Origin: Mesostigma viride
Taxonomy: Eukaryota > Streptophyta > Mesostigmatophyceae > Mesostigmatales > Mesostigmataceae
Direction: 5' to 3'
DNA length: 64,000 nucleotides
NCBI GenBank assembly: GCA_009746045.1
Contig: RPFO01000670.1
Span: forward strand, 401,042 to 465,041
The position numbers and the translations under genes were made by a program. The stretch's first letter is position 1. Each line of letters begins with the position of its first letter. The notes beneath the pieces were generated by a model. It was given only the letters and a program-made list of their open reading frames with translations. It did not search any database and was not told where the DNA came from. Below, in pieces: positions 1 to 9,200 of this stretch.

Positions 1-126
1 GAACTGGCATTACTGACTTGCGGGTGAACCGAGGTCGGGACATAGTACTCTTATAGTAGTCTTGTTGTGTGATCCTATGATACCTTTGTACGGTAGGGAC
101 TACCGACCCCCGTGGGGGGGGAGGAG
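1..126 (+). mobile_element. 3' end of LTR-retrotransposon internal region, with polypurine tract
   Basis: This stretch lies directly upstream of a complete LTR and ends in a purine-rich run (about 113-126, mostly G with a GGAGGAG end) abutting the LTR. That is where the plus-strand primer (polypurine tract) of an LTR retrotransposon sits, so the LTR that follows should be the 3' LTR of a plus-strand element. The coding part lies outside the window. No pol-like peptide is visible in these 126 bases, so Copia versus Gypsy cannot be decided. Confidence 0.55.
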
Positions 127-717
127 TGTTACGTCCCGGCCCTTTAGGTCGGACGTAACAATGGAATAAATTACTAAGGCCTTGTGGCCGTTGTACTATT
201 AAAGTTTTATGGACATTGACTAAATATTGTGTGAATTGGACTAGTTATTTTGGTCCTAGGTTGTCCTTTTAGGGGCCGGTGCGGTGGCGCCGCGCCAGTT
301 CTGAGTCTATCTGTAGTACTAGGCGTGGATCCTGTAGTTGAGGGTCGATGTCGGCCCGGGTCCTACGTGGAATGATTGGCTTGGATTGGTCCAGGGAAAT
401 TGGCGTGTATCTGCGCCGCAATCAACCTAGGTTAAATTGGTCCGAGGACGAGAGTCTCGTCCTCTTGGTTTGATGAATGATAAGTGCGAATACGCCTACA
501 CATTGAACCCGGGGCAATTATCCATTTGTAATTGGTGTTGCTAGCCAATATAAGTGTGTACTAATTAGCTTGGCATCAAGCCGTGATGCCAGATATCTCA
601 CGACTCACGTCGTGAAGCGCAACCTACTTTAGGCTACCTTGAATTATTCCTAATTCCGGCAAGAAGGGTCTTTCGCTACGTAGCTCAGGCTAGGTGTGTG
701 TGGGCTGGGACGTAACA
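127..717 (+). mobile_element. Long terminal repeat (591 bp)
   Basis: The segment starts TGTTACGTCCCGGCCC and ends GGGCTGGGACGTAACA. It therefore has the canonical TG...CA ends and a 16-bp terminal inverted repeat with one mismatch. A TATA-like CAATATAAG sits near 546-554, a plausible promoter between U3 and R. A polypurine tract immediately precedes it. The base after the LTR resumes a LINE 3'-UTR repeat (GCTATACAAGAGC), which also occurs uninterrupted at about 2668 and 52678, so this element inserted into that older repeat. The presumed target duplication is GCTAT (718-722); its partner would be left of the window. It could also be a solo LTR. Confidence 0.75.
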
Positions 718-941
718 GCTATACAAGAGCTAGCGGGCATGGCTTCTCGACAGAGAGCATCTCTCTGCATGGCATAGCATGGCTAAGTTCTTAATGCAAC
801 ATCCATGGGGGTCCCATTATAGGCAGGGCTTGGCTAAATTCTGAAGGCATCATCCATCATTGGGGGCCATTATGGGCGCACATGCGCGTGGGCCACATGC
901 TAGGGTAAGCCTGACTAATCTACACTACTGGTATATATTCC
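718..941 (-). mobile_element. LINE 3'-UTR fragment, copy A
   Basis: This minus-strand sequence follows the stop of the ORF1 copy at 942-2145. It shares long stretches with 2668-2880, 46151-46600 and 52500-52915: the TACAAGAGCTAG block, a CAGAGAGC...CTCTCTGC palindrome, and CCATTATGGGCGCACATGCG. It is cut on its 3' side by the LTR retrotransposon ending at 717, so the terminal hairpin and TTAA tail seen in other copies are missing here. Confidence 0.7.
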
Positions 942-2145
942 CTAGTCTGAGGTGGCAGGAGGGGCTTGCCAGGGCTTGTGGTCAACGTGGATGACCGCCC
1001 CCCTCCAGTATACCGGCTTCCCCCTTGCGCTCTGCCGGAGCTGAAGGTAGGTTGGCCATAGCTCGCGTCGCCGCTGTTGCTGGGCCAGGGTCAAGTCGTC
1101 GTCCAGCGTGAAGTGAGTCTCCGAGAGCTTCTTGCGGCATTTAAGGAACGCCAGCTTGTCCGCCATGTACTTAAAGGTGAGGAGCACGGGTGCCGGGCCA
1201 GCCTTACCCCGCGCGCGGGGGAGGCGGACAGCCGACATCCGCAGCTCACCAGTGAGTTGCATGGGGGCAAAAATGGCGCGCCTCAAAAATGCCTCAAGAA
1301 GGCTCGTGGAGGTCTCACCAGTGCCGGCTGGTCCAAGTGCTTGACAATGACATTGTGGCTGCGCTTGGTGATGTCGGCCTCCTCGCAAAGGTCGATGGCT
1401 TGTTGCTTGAGTTGTGCCGCGATGGTGGAGGTGGTGGAGGTGGTGTGATGCTGAGCAAGTCCGCCCAGGTGGAGGGAGCATCGCCGGCCGGGCCACTGGC
1501 AGGTGCCGGCTGGGCGGCGATGTCCTTCACCGCCTGGGCGGTGAGGCCGGCGGTGTCATGCAAGCACTGATGTCGGCAGTGGAGGCGGAAATGGCAGTGG
1601 AGGTGGAGGCGGCGGTGGTGGAAATGTGAGGGAGTTCAGTAGCCAGCGTGCCACCCATTGCTGCTACGTCGGCAGCAAGGGGGGTCACGTGCTGCTGGAA
1701 GGCTTCCGTGAGGATGGAACGGAGTGTGGGGGCGGAGATGGATATGGAGCCCAGATCTCGCCATCAGAGCGCTGGAGAAGGGAGTTGAGGACGGCACGCT
1801 GGAGTTGGGGGCGGGGGCAGCCGAACGGCGAACAGCGTGCTGACACGCGTTGTGCCAGCGACGGCCGTCGGGGATGAGGAGGCGGCTGGTGGCGTGGAGA
1901 TGGAGGCACAGGTCATAAAGCAAGGCGTAGTCCCCGAAGAAGATGCAGTGCATAGCATCGTCCGGAGACATGTTGGTCCAGTCGTGATCATCGACCTGGA
2001 ATGGTTGGAGCCGAAAGCGCGGTTGATTCCGAGGGGCGTGAAGACCCTCCTGTTTTGTCGGCTGAGCGGGCACGTTTAGGCCCCCCATGTCCTCTACGGC
2101 TGAGCTGTTCTTTGAAGGTGCGGGCCTTGCGGCGTCTAACATCAC
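942..2145 (-). pseudogene. Decayed LINE ORF1 (RNA-binding protein), copy A
   Basis: Two overlapping minus-strand frames (2145-1636 and 1496-942) together resemble the LINE ORF1 products at 2860-3819, 49914-51140 and 57431-58744. Shared features are a Ser/Thr/Pro-rich middle, then a domain containing ELRMSAVRLPR and FKYMADKL. After that comes the signature LDDDLTLAQQQRRRELWP, followed by KPVYWRGAVIHVDHK near the C-terminus. In LINEs this protein coats the element RNA. The frame is broken at least once near 1560-1640, so no full protein is made. The ORF runs straight into a 3'-UTR-like repeat with no endonuclease/RT between them. Confidence 0.65.
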
Positions 2146-2660
2146 GGGGCCCGGTCCACGTCAGGAGGTGCCGGCCAGGCTGAGCTGGTCGCAATCCCGC
2201 GGGGGGGGCACGCCGAGGTGTCTACCTGGTTGGTGCGAGCTAGGTGCCCTACTAGCTGCAGGCGCCGCTGCTTAATGGTGCTGGTGATATATGGCATGCC
2301 CTGGTACAGGTCCTCATTGCGGACATGAGCAGCATATCCTACTCTGAAAATGGATCGCACCATGGTGGTGACCGCGCCGTCCAGCTTGCCGGGGCCAGGT
2401 CGGCGGTGAGGGTCCACGTCTCGGCCCCATACGTGAGAACAGGAAGGACGAGGACCTTAAACAGGTCCTGCTTCTCGATCTTGCCCAGGGGCTTGCGCCA
2501 CAGGGCCCGGTACTGCATGGCGTAAAGCGTGCCAGGCGAGGGAGATGCGATGGTCCACATCAACCTCGCAGCTGGGAAGCAGGCTGCCCAGCAGCTTGAC
2601 GCGGTCCTGATACAGGACTCGAGAGCTGTCTAGGAGATAGAGGGGTGGCGGTGAGATGAG
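2142..2660 (-). pseudogene. LINE ORF2 C-terminal fragment
   Basis: Minus-strand frames encode VLVLPVLTYGAETWTL (near 2400-2460), then QRRLQLVGHLARTNQVDT, and in a shifted frame QPGRHLLTW. The same order of motifs occurs at the end of the LINE polyprotein at about 63400-63700 (LLYGCEAWTL, RRLLFAGHLARTDQVNT, QPGRHLLLW), so this is the C-terminal part of an endonuclease/RT ORF2. The polymerase motifs are missing. The fragment is joined directly to the start of ORF1 copy A, an order opposite to that of the longer LINE at 57-64 kb. It may be a remnant of a different copy or a rearranged element. Confidence 0.65.
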
Positions 2661-2667
2661 GGGTGGC

Positions 2668-2880
2668 TATACAAGAGCTAGGGCATGGCTTCTCAGCAGA
2701 GAGCTTCTCTCTGCATAGGCATAGCATGGCTGAATTCTTAATGCAACATCCATGGGAGGTCCCATTATAGGCATGGCGTGGGAAAATTCTTAATGCATCA
2801 TGAATCCATGGCCATTATGGGTGCACATGCGCTGGGGCCGCGTGGTACGCTAATCCTTACTAATCTACACAACTGCTATA
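2668..2880 (-). mobile_element. LINE 3'-UTR fragment, copy B
   Basis: This has the same 3'-UTR repeat family as 718-941 and 52500-52915: TACAAGAGCTAGGGCATGG, the CTCTCTGC palindrome and the CCATTATGGGTGCACATGCG block, minus strand. It follows the stop of the ORF1 copy at 2860-3819. It is truncated at about 2668, where the ORF2 fragment begins, so no terminal hairpin or TTAA tail is present. Confidence 0.65.
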
Positions 2881-3819
2881 TTTCCTAGACTGGGGTTGCT
2901 GAGGTGGCAGGGGGTGCCTGCCAGGGCTTGAGGTCGACGTGGATGACGTCCCCCCTCCAGTATACCGGTTTCCCCCTTGCGCTTTGCCGTATCTGCATGG
3001 AGGTAGGTCGGCCATAGCTCGCCGGCGTCGCCGTTGTTGCTGGGCCAGGGTCAGGTCGTCGTCCAGCGTGAAGTGAGTCATCGAGAGCTTCTTGCGGTTT
3101 TTCAGAAACAACAGCTTGTCCGCCATGTACTTAAAGGAGCACGGGTGCCGGGCCAGCCTTACCCCGCGCGTGCGGGGGAGGCGAACGGCCGACATCCGCA
3201 GCTCACCAGTAATGTGCATGGGGGCAAGAATGTCGCGCTGAAATGCCGTGAGAAGAGTCGTCGAGGTCTCATCTGCCGGCTGGTCGAAGTGCTTGACTAT
3301 GACGTTATGGCTGCGCTGGGTGTGGTCGGCCTCCTCGCGGAGGTCGAGGTCTTGTTGCTTAAGCTGTGCCGCGATGGTGGAGGTGGTGGAGGTGGCGTAG
3401 TGCTTGAGCAGGTCCGCCCAAGTCTGGGTGGGAGGGGCGTCGCCGCCTGGGCCAGCAGAGGCCGGCTGGGCAGCGATATCCTTCACCGACTGGGCGGTGA
3501 TGCCGGCGGTGTTCTGCAGGCATTCGATGGCGGTGTCCTGGAGACGCTGGTCGATGTCGAGGAGCTGGGCTTTGATGTCGGCGGTGGAGGTGGAGGTGGC
3601 AGTGGAGGTGGAGGCGAGGAGGGTGGAGGTGGAGGTGACGGTGGTGGAAATGTGAGGGAGCTCAGTAGCCAGCGTACCGCCCATTGCCGCCACATCTGCG
3701 GCAAGGGGGGTCATGTGCTGCGGGAAGGCTTCCGTGAGGATGGAGCGGTATGTGGCTGCGGAGATGGTGGGGGCCCAGATCTCGCCGTCAGACTTCGTCA
3801 GCAGGGAACAGAGAAGCAT
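2860..3819 (-). CDS. LINE ORF1 protein, copy B (319 aa, N-terminus broken)
   Basis: Open minus-strand frame of 319 codons from a retroposon. Residues about 1-130 are Ser/Thr-rich with many STST stretches. Residues about 95-180 carry the VKDIAAQP and DLREEADHTQRSHNVIVKHF segments. The conserved block ELRMSAVRLPR, FKYMADKLLFL, HFTLDDDLTLAQQQRRRR follows. It is homologous to the ORF1s at 942-2145 and 57431-58744. The normal N-terminus (compare FFGDYALLYDLCLHLH in copy A) appears out of frame between 3820 and 3990, so the ORF is 5'-broken. The last 30 residues also diverge from the KPVYWRGAVIHVDHK ending, which suggests a frameshift near the end. It is followed by the 3'-UTR repeat rather than by ORF2. 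Confidence 0.65.
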   Translation of the reverse strand: MLLCSLLTKSDGEIWAPTISAATYRSILTEAFPQHMTPLAADVAAMGGTLATELPHISTTVTSTSTLLASTSTATSTSTADIKAQLLDIDQRLQDTAIECLQNTAGITAQSVKDIAAQPASAGPGGDAPPTQTWADLLKHYATSTTSTIAAQLKQQDLDLREEADHTQRSHNVIVKHFDQPADETSTTLLTAFQRDILAPMHITGELRMSAVRLPRTRGVRLARHPCSFKYMADKLLFLKNRKKLSMTHFTLDDDLTLAQQQRRRRRAMADLPPCRYGKAQGGNRYTGGGTSSTSTSSPGRHPLPPQQPQSRKYSSCVD

Positions 3820-4006
3820 GTGCTGAAGCTCGGGCCGGGTGTAGAGGCCCGTCAGCAGCAGGTCGCTCTGTTTAAAATCAGTGCCGTCATATTCCAGGAG
3901 GTGGCGGATGCTGTGAAGGTGGAGGCACAGCTCAAGAAGCGAGGCCTAACTAGTCCCCGAAGAAAATGCACTGCAGAGCATTACATTCATAACCATCGAG
4001 GTTATT

Positions 4007-4160
4007 GCTCCGTGACTCCCCAACGGGAGCACGAGTTTAATAATCTCTCTACTTTTTATTCATTTATCATTGTTATTACTATTATTATATTATTATTATT
4101 ATTATTATTATTATTTTTCTTTCTTGAACTTTCTTTTAATTTTATCATGAAAATTATTTA
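4007..4160 (+). mobile_element. LINE 3' terminus: type-1 CAAC hairpin followed by A/T-rich tail
   Basis: At 4007-4035 lies a hairpin-forming terminus (stem CTCCC/GGGAG with GTG/CAC flanks, loop CAAC), then TTTAATAATC and a long ATT/TTA run to about 4150. Near-identical copies occur at 35663, 49513 (minus), 52370 (minus), 53425 and 54341 (minus), each bordered by TTAA-type repeats. Here only the terminal ~30 bp are retained, inserted in the N-terminal part of ORF1 copy B. Confidence 0.6.
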
Positions 4161-5880
4161 TTTATTTTCCCTTTTGTAAGTTATATGCACTTCCTTATAT
4201 TTTCTTATGACCCGGCCCTTCGTGTGTGTGCGTGGACATTCTCTTTTTCCTTCTTAGTTTTGGCTTTTCCTGTAAACCTTTTGGGTTTGTGACCATCTGT
4301 CTCCCTCCATGCAGGTCTTCCTACAGATAGCCACGCGGCTGCCGCGGTAATTCGCGTCTTTCCTCTCAGACAACTACCCTAGTCCTTCCACGACGTTGGA
4401 TCACCATGCGTCCAGGAATAGTTGTCTACTTCAATCCGGCCGATGTCTTCTTCAATGTGATTACAAACATCTTATTATTACAAACCACCCATGGAAGATG
4501 CTACGTCAGTTATACGGCCTTGCTGCCTTTACATGGAAAGTTTGCCTTGGTTATTTACATCTGTACCTGGCAGTATGCCTTGTACATCGTGCCCACTGAC
4601 CGTAGTTTTTACTAATGTACTCACAAAGCATCACCAAGGTTGGAACTGCTTGCCTAGGAAAGGCAAACGCATCCCACACAAAACCTGGCATACCCTGGTC
4701 CATTTGACTTTCATGAAGGAATTTGCCCTCCCGTTACTGTCCTGCACTACGTCAACATGATGGGCAATGTCAACAGACAGGGACTAAAAAAGACAACTCT
4801 GCACATGACCGCATGCGTTCTGTAGGGTCACTGATAAAACCAAGGCATGATAGAGCTCTTCTAAAATTCACTACATCACTGGGACAATAGCTGCACGGAC
4901 ACAAAGCCCATGCCCAAATGAATGCACATTCCCATGTGGCAGCACAAGTGTATAGAACTGCTAAGGAGGCATGCGTGGCATGGCATTTCCTCTGCTGTCA
5001 TCATCTTCCAAAACCAGCCAAGCCTGGGAAATGCCTTCCCTGGTGCACGACAATCCCTTGGCAACTGCGGGCTTAGTTACACGGCCGCGCAACTCCCTAC
5101 AATGGCTAAGCTGCGAATGGGTAAGCACCTGCGTGCACAATACAATTCTACTCAGCAACATGCAACCAAGCCCCCCATTGGTAATCAAAGGGAGCGGATT
5201 CCCCTTGCTGCCCTCCGCCCTGACGCCTGCCAAGACGCCATTCGCTTATGCCACATGGCGTGACACGAGGCTGCAGAGAGGGTGCACACTTCAGTGACAG
5301 AAAGTGTACGCATACTGTTCATGGGTGCAAAGGGAGGCTGCATGAAGCCTCAACCACCGGCTTAAACTGGTGCCGGGGGATTGTAGGGAGGGGGCTTGTA
5401 TGTGGGAGGGTTATACGCCCCCGTTCGTCCTGTGCTGCTGCTGCTGCCATAGGCAGACCCAGCGCCGCCTTCTCTCCTCAGGTGACCTGCGGCAGGTGCC
5501 AGGTAGAAAACACAGATAGCAGAGTGTCAAAAACACAAAATCCCACCTGGGGCATCGCCTGCGGTGGCAGAGACCACCTCAGTACGGGAGGACTACCAAC
5601 GAAAACCCAATGCGAATTCCATACCCGAAAGAGAAAGAAACGTCGCCCATGACTAGCCAATGATGACAGCACGGTTGATACAGCATGCCTTGATGGACGT
5701 CGGCGGGTCAAAGTATAAGCCTCAAGGAATTTGTCTCATGTTGCAACCAGCATTTGTTTGCAAGTGCGGGCACACTTACAAAAGAAGATGTTACTTGCTC
5801 AACCCAGCATGCAGCAAGTGCTTGCCTGTAAGCTCGACTTATATGTGGTACCCATGCTCGTGAGGGTGGAACGCGTGTCC
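4161..5880. other. Intergenic region without recognised gene
   Basis: No open frame here shows a domain I recognise, and none has convincing splice structure. Positions 4335-4430 match, in reverse complement, 35105-35200 (a motif around CACGACGTTGGATC and CCATGCGTCCAGGAATAG), so part of it is an interspersed repeat. A CTG/GCT-rich patch occurs near 5430-5450. Confidence 0.4.
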
Positions 5881-5883
5881 ACC

Positions 5884-6128
5884 TACCCAACTGTCCTGTG
5901 TCCACCTGTCCACCTGTCCACCTGTCCACCTGTCCAGCTAATCCACCTGCCCCCCTGCCCCCCTGCCCCCCTGCCCCCCTGCCCCCCTGCCCCCCTGCCC
6001 CCTGCCCCCTGCCCCCTGCCCCCTGTCCACCTGCCCCCCTGCCCCCCTGCCCCCCTGCCCCCCTGCCCCCCTGTCCACCTGCCCACCTGCCCACCTGCCC
6101 ACCTGCCCACCTGCCCACCTGTCCACTG
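5884..6128 (+). repeat. Low-complexity CCACCTGTCC / CCCCCCTG tandem array
   Basis: Short imperfect units (CCACCTGT, CCCCCCTG, CCCACCTG) repeat over about 245 bp. Long frames on both strands are a consequence of the repeat and are not genes. On the minus strand it is G-rich. It lies 130 bp beyond the stop codon of the CUE-domain gene, in its 3' flank. Confidence 0.85.
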
Positions 6129-6260
6129 TCCACCGCATGCGTCGCAGCTTGCAGCAGCCAGGCCCCCGCCCCCCCCCCCTAAGCCATGACCCCTATCCAT
6201 TGCCCGGGACATCCATCGCTTGCAACAATACACAGCATCCCCAACTACCCAGTCGTCACC

Positions 6261-9200
6261 CTAGCCGTCACCATTCCAATATTCCCACTCCTCACCGTCA
6301 TCATCATCACCATCTTCCAGTCGCGACGAGTAGTCGTTGCCACGGCTGCGCCCAGGTGCGTCGTCCGGCACCTCTGCGTAGCTCATGAGGGAGGCGTTGG
6401 CGTCGTTCTCGGATAGTTGGCTGGCATGCGTCACCCGCCATCCAGCAGCCAACGGGGGTCAGGCAGCACCCATGCACAGAGCAGGCAGCGCCCACCAAGG
6501 GTGCATGCCCATGGATAGGGAACGCACGCGCACCGGGGAGAACACGGGCAGGGCACGGCATGCACCGATGCCACCATACACATACAGACGCCACACCGCA
6601 TGGTGAAGGGTGTACCGAGGAAGCCCTTACCGCCGGCACGCCCGACCCAGCAGGGGTGCGTGCACGGGAAAGGGTGCGCACACAGGTTGTTGTTTGTACG
6701 CGGGCATTTGTCGAACAATGGGCAGCCGTCACATGGTTTGATGGGTCGTATCCAGGTCAAGGAATTGCCCATGCGCAGAATGCCCAGGAAAGATGACCAC
6801 GTGGCCCACACAGCGTGCACTAGGGCAGGATTGTCGAGATGCTCTCATCCTGCTGAGATACCAGGACAGGAATATGGAGATACTCGAATCCTGTCATCAT
6901 CAGTAACCATCACCCATCGCAGCACACCCACATTCACCAACACGTGTGCTCACGAGCGCTACCACCCTACCCCTTGGGCATGCCAACAACTGTACGCTAC
7001 TGGGCCTGCACAACAAAGACCCCTATGGCATCCACTGTGATCCAGTCCCCTGACCGACACAATAAACACCCCAGCCACATTGCAACCCCCTGACCTCTCC
7101 CCCCCCCCCCCCCCTGCCTCACACCGCTGGCCCACGCCTAGCTGGCACGGGCATCCATTCATTGACAGGATCAATGTATCGTGAGCGTGCCACCCCACCA
7201 GCGTCCCACCCTTGGGGGTTCCCTCGCACAAGGAAAGGATACGCATACTTTGGCCCCCCCGCGACCGTGTCGCTGATCTTTTTGGCCATCGACTTGACAC
7301 CCAGCTTCATGGCTGCGCGCGAGGGAGGTGGGGGAAACAGCAGGTATGCAACCACACGCACTGGTTACGGTAACGTCAACGCGGAACGGGGCCCTCCAGG
7401 ATACGTCACCAAGCCACCACGTCGGTAAAGACCCCAACAGGGCCCAAGGGGATGAGCGCCGCCCTTATAAATCCACCACAGTGCCTAGTTACAACGACAG
7501 TCATTCCCGCGTTAAGTTACGATTCTTAAGGTTACGTTCCCGCGTTAAGTTACGGCGCCGAAGTGTGGGCGGCGACCGTAACTTAAGCCTGGGTGCAATC
7601 GTAACTTAACGCGGCATTGCGGAGCCAAACTGTAGGCGTCAGGCTACTTTTGGCTGCGGAGGCAGCCATTTTTGGCCAAGTCCGGACGTCCGGACGTCCG
7701 GAATAGGGGACCCGCTATGCTATTAGCTAAGCGAGACGACTCTATCCAACTATGATTGTGACGTTACAGTTTGTATAGGTAGATGAATAGGCCATGCTCA
7801 ATGCTCCACTTATTAAATAGTGGCAATTAGGCCAAGCTCGGCAGGGAACAGGGAACACGGATTCCCGGAACACAGAACACAGAGTCACAGAACATAGCTA
7901 GCGCCAGGCTACGCCAGGATGAACTGCTGAGCCGGATCTGACCTGAGTTGAAATAGCAAAGTCGCAGCTGCGCAGCCTCCCTATCAGCCTATCACCCAAG
8001 CAATCAAGCATCCCGCAGCGCCCAACTCGCCGCATCCAAAATACGAAATCCCGTACTTTGAGCGCCCTTGATGCTGCAGCTGAATCGGGCTTGACAAGAG
8101 CGGTCGAATGCCGTATCGAAGTCCATCAGAGTAGGAGGGGGTGAGCTGCTAGCCTGATGCTACCGTTAAGTTACGTTCCCGCGTTAAGTTACGACGCCCA
8201 GAATTTGGCGGCCATCGTAACTTAACGCGGGAATGACAGTAGATACAATGCCACCTTGCGCTACGACAATGCGAGCGATGGACAAGGAGGATGCCGCCGC
8301 CGGCACATGGCCCACGCGTTACCCAGTGTGGTGGCAGCGCCTTGCGGGGCCCTACTGCCCTATGGCCCACACCCATCTCCGCCAGTCCGCCCCCACCCCA
8401 TGCGCGCGTGAACTCACATTCCATCCCCTTGGTCAGCGTCTTCTGCACCGTCTGCAGTGTGTCCGATGAGCCTGCGGGTAGGAACGCAAGGAGACGCCGC
8501 CAGCAGACACGCAGCACAGACCAGGAGGCAGGCAGCAAAACGTAGCTGCATCAGCATGCACACAGCAAAATGCGTGTCCGCATCACCTTCATGGTCAGTG
8601 CACCGCCGGCGCTCGCGTTCACGCGACGCTCATTCCCGCCCCAAATTGCTGTGCCACCGCTAACATTCTTGTAGCTTGTCACGGAGACACTGCTTGTCAT
8701 GGCGAACATGGCAACTTGCCGTGTGTACACGGTGCTATGCGTGCACTATGCCATTCGTACACTGCCATCCTTACACAGGCAGGAAAGGGAGGACGTGACC
8801 GCCGGCCATACATACCCCAGCACGGCAGGAAAGGGACACGCCCCACACAAAAGCAGAACATGTACAACATGGCACCTGCTCCGCTGCCCAGCACGCAGGC
8901 GTTGCAAGCGTTGCCAGCGTTAAGGCTCACCTGCGGCTGCCGGTGGGGGCGGGCGTGACCCCATCGACGTTGTCCGTTGCGGCGGGTAGCTCTCCCTCGC
9001 AAATCCGCCTGCACCGCCAACAACACAAGTAGGGGGGAAGGTGAGAGGGAGGAGACACCCCAACCTGAAGGAGGTTCGCCAAGCGGATGCATTGGGGCAA
9101 CCACACGCCGCCCGTTCGCATCATCCTCCACCACATGCACACGCCAGCCAGACCAGAGCCACAGGAATCTCAGTCTCTCCCATCCACTCCAAGCTTCTTG

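Noticed and set aside
1077-4179. Long plus-strand frames opposite the LINE ORF1 copies (for example 381 codons at 3034-4179)
   Set aside because: The minus-strand frames show conserved ORF1 motifs shared by four copies; the plus-strand frames are Val/Gly-rich shadows.
5660-7609. Several 70-150-codon frames (for example 6600-7040, 7328-7609) as small genes
   Set aside because: No domains and no splice context. The minus-strand CUE-gene exons at 6261-6420 and 7249-7312 with matching phases explain the coding signal here.
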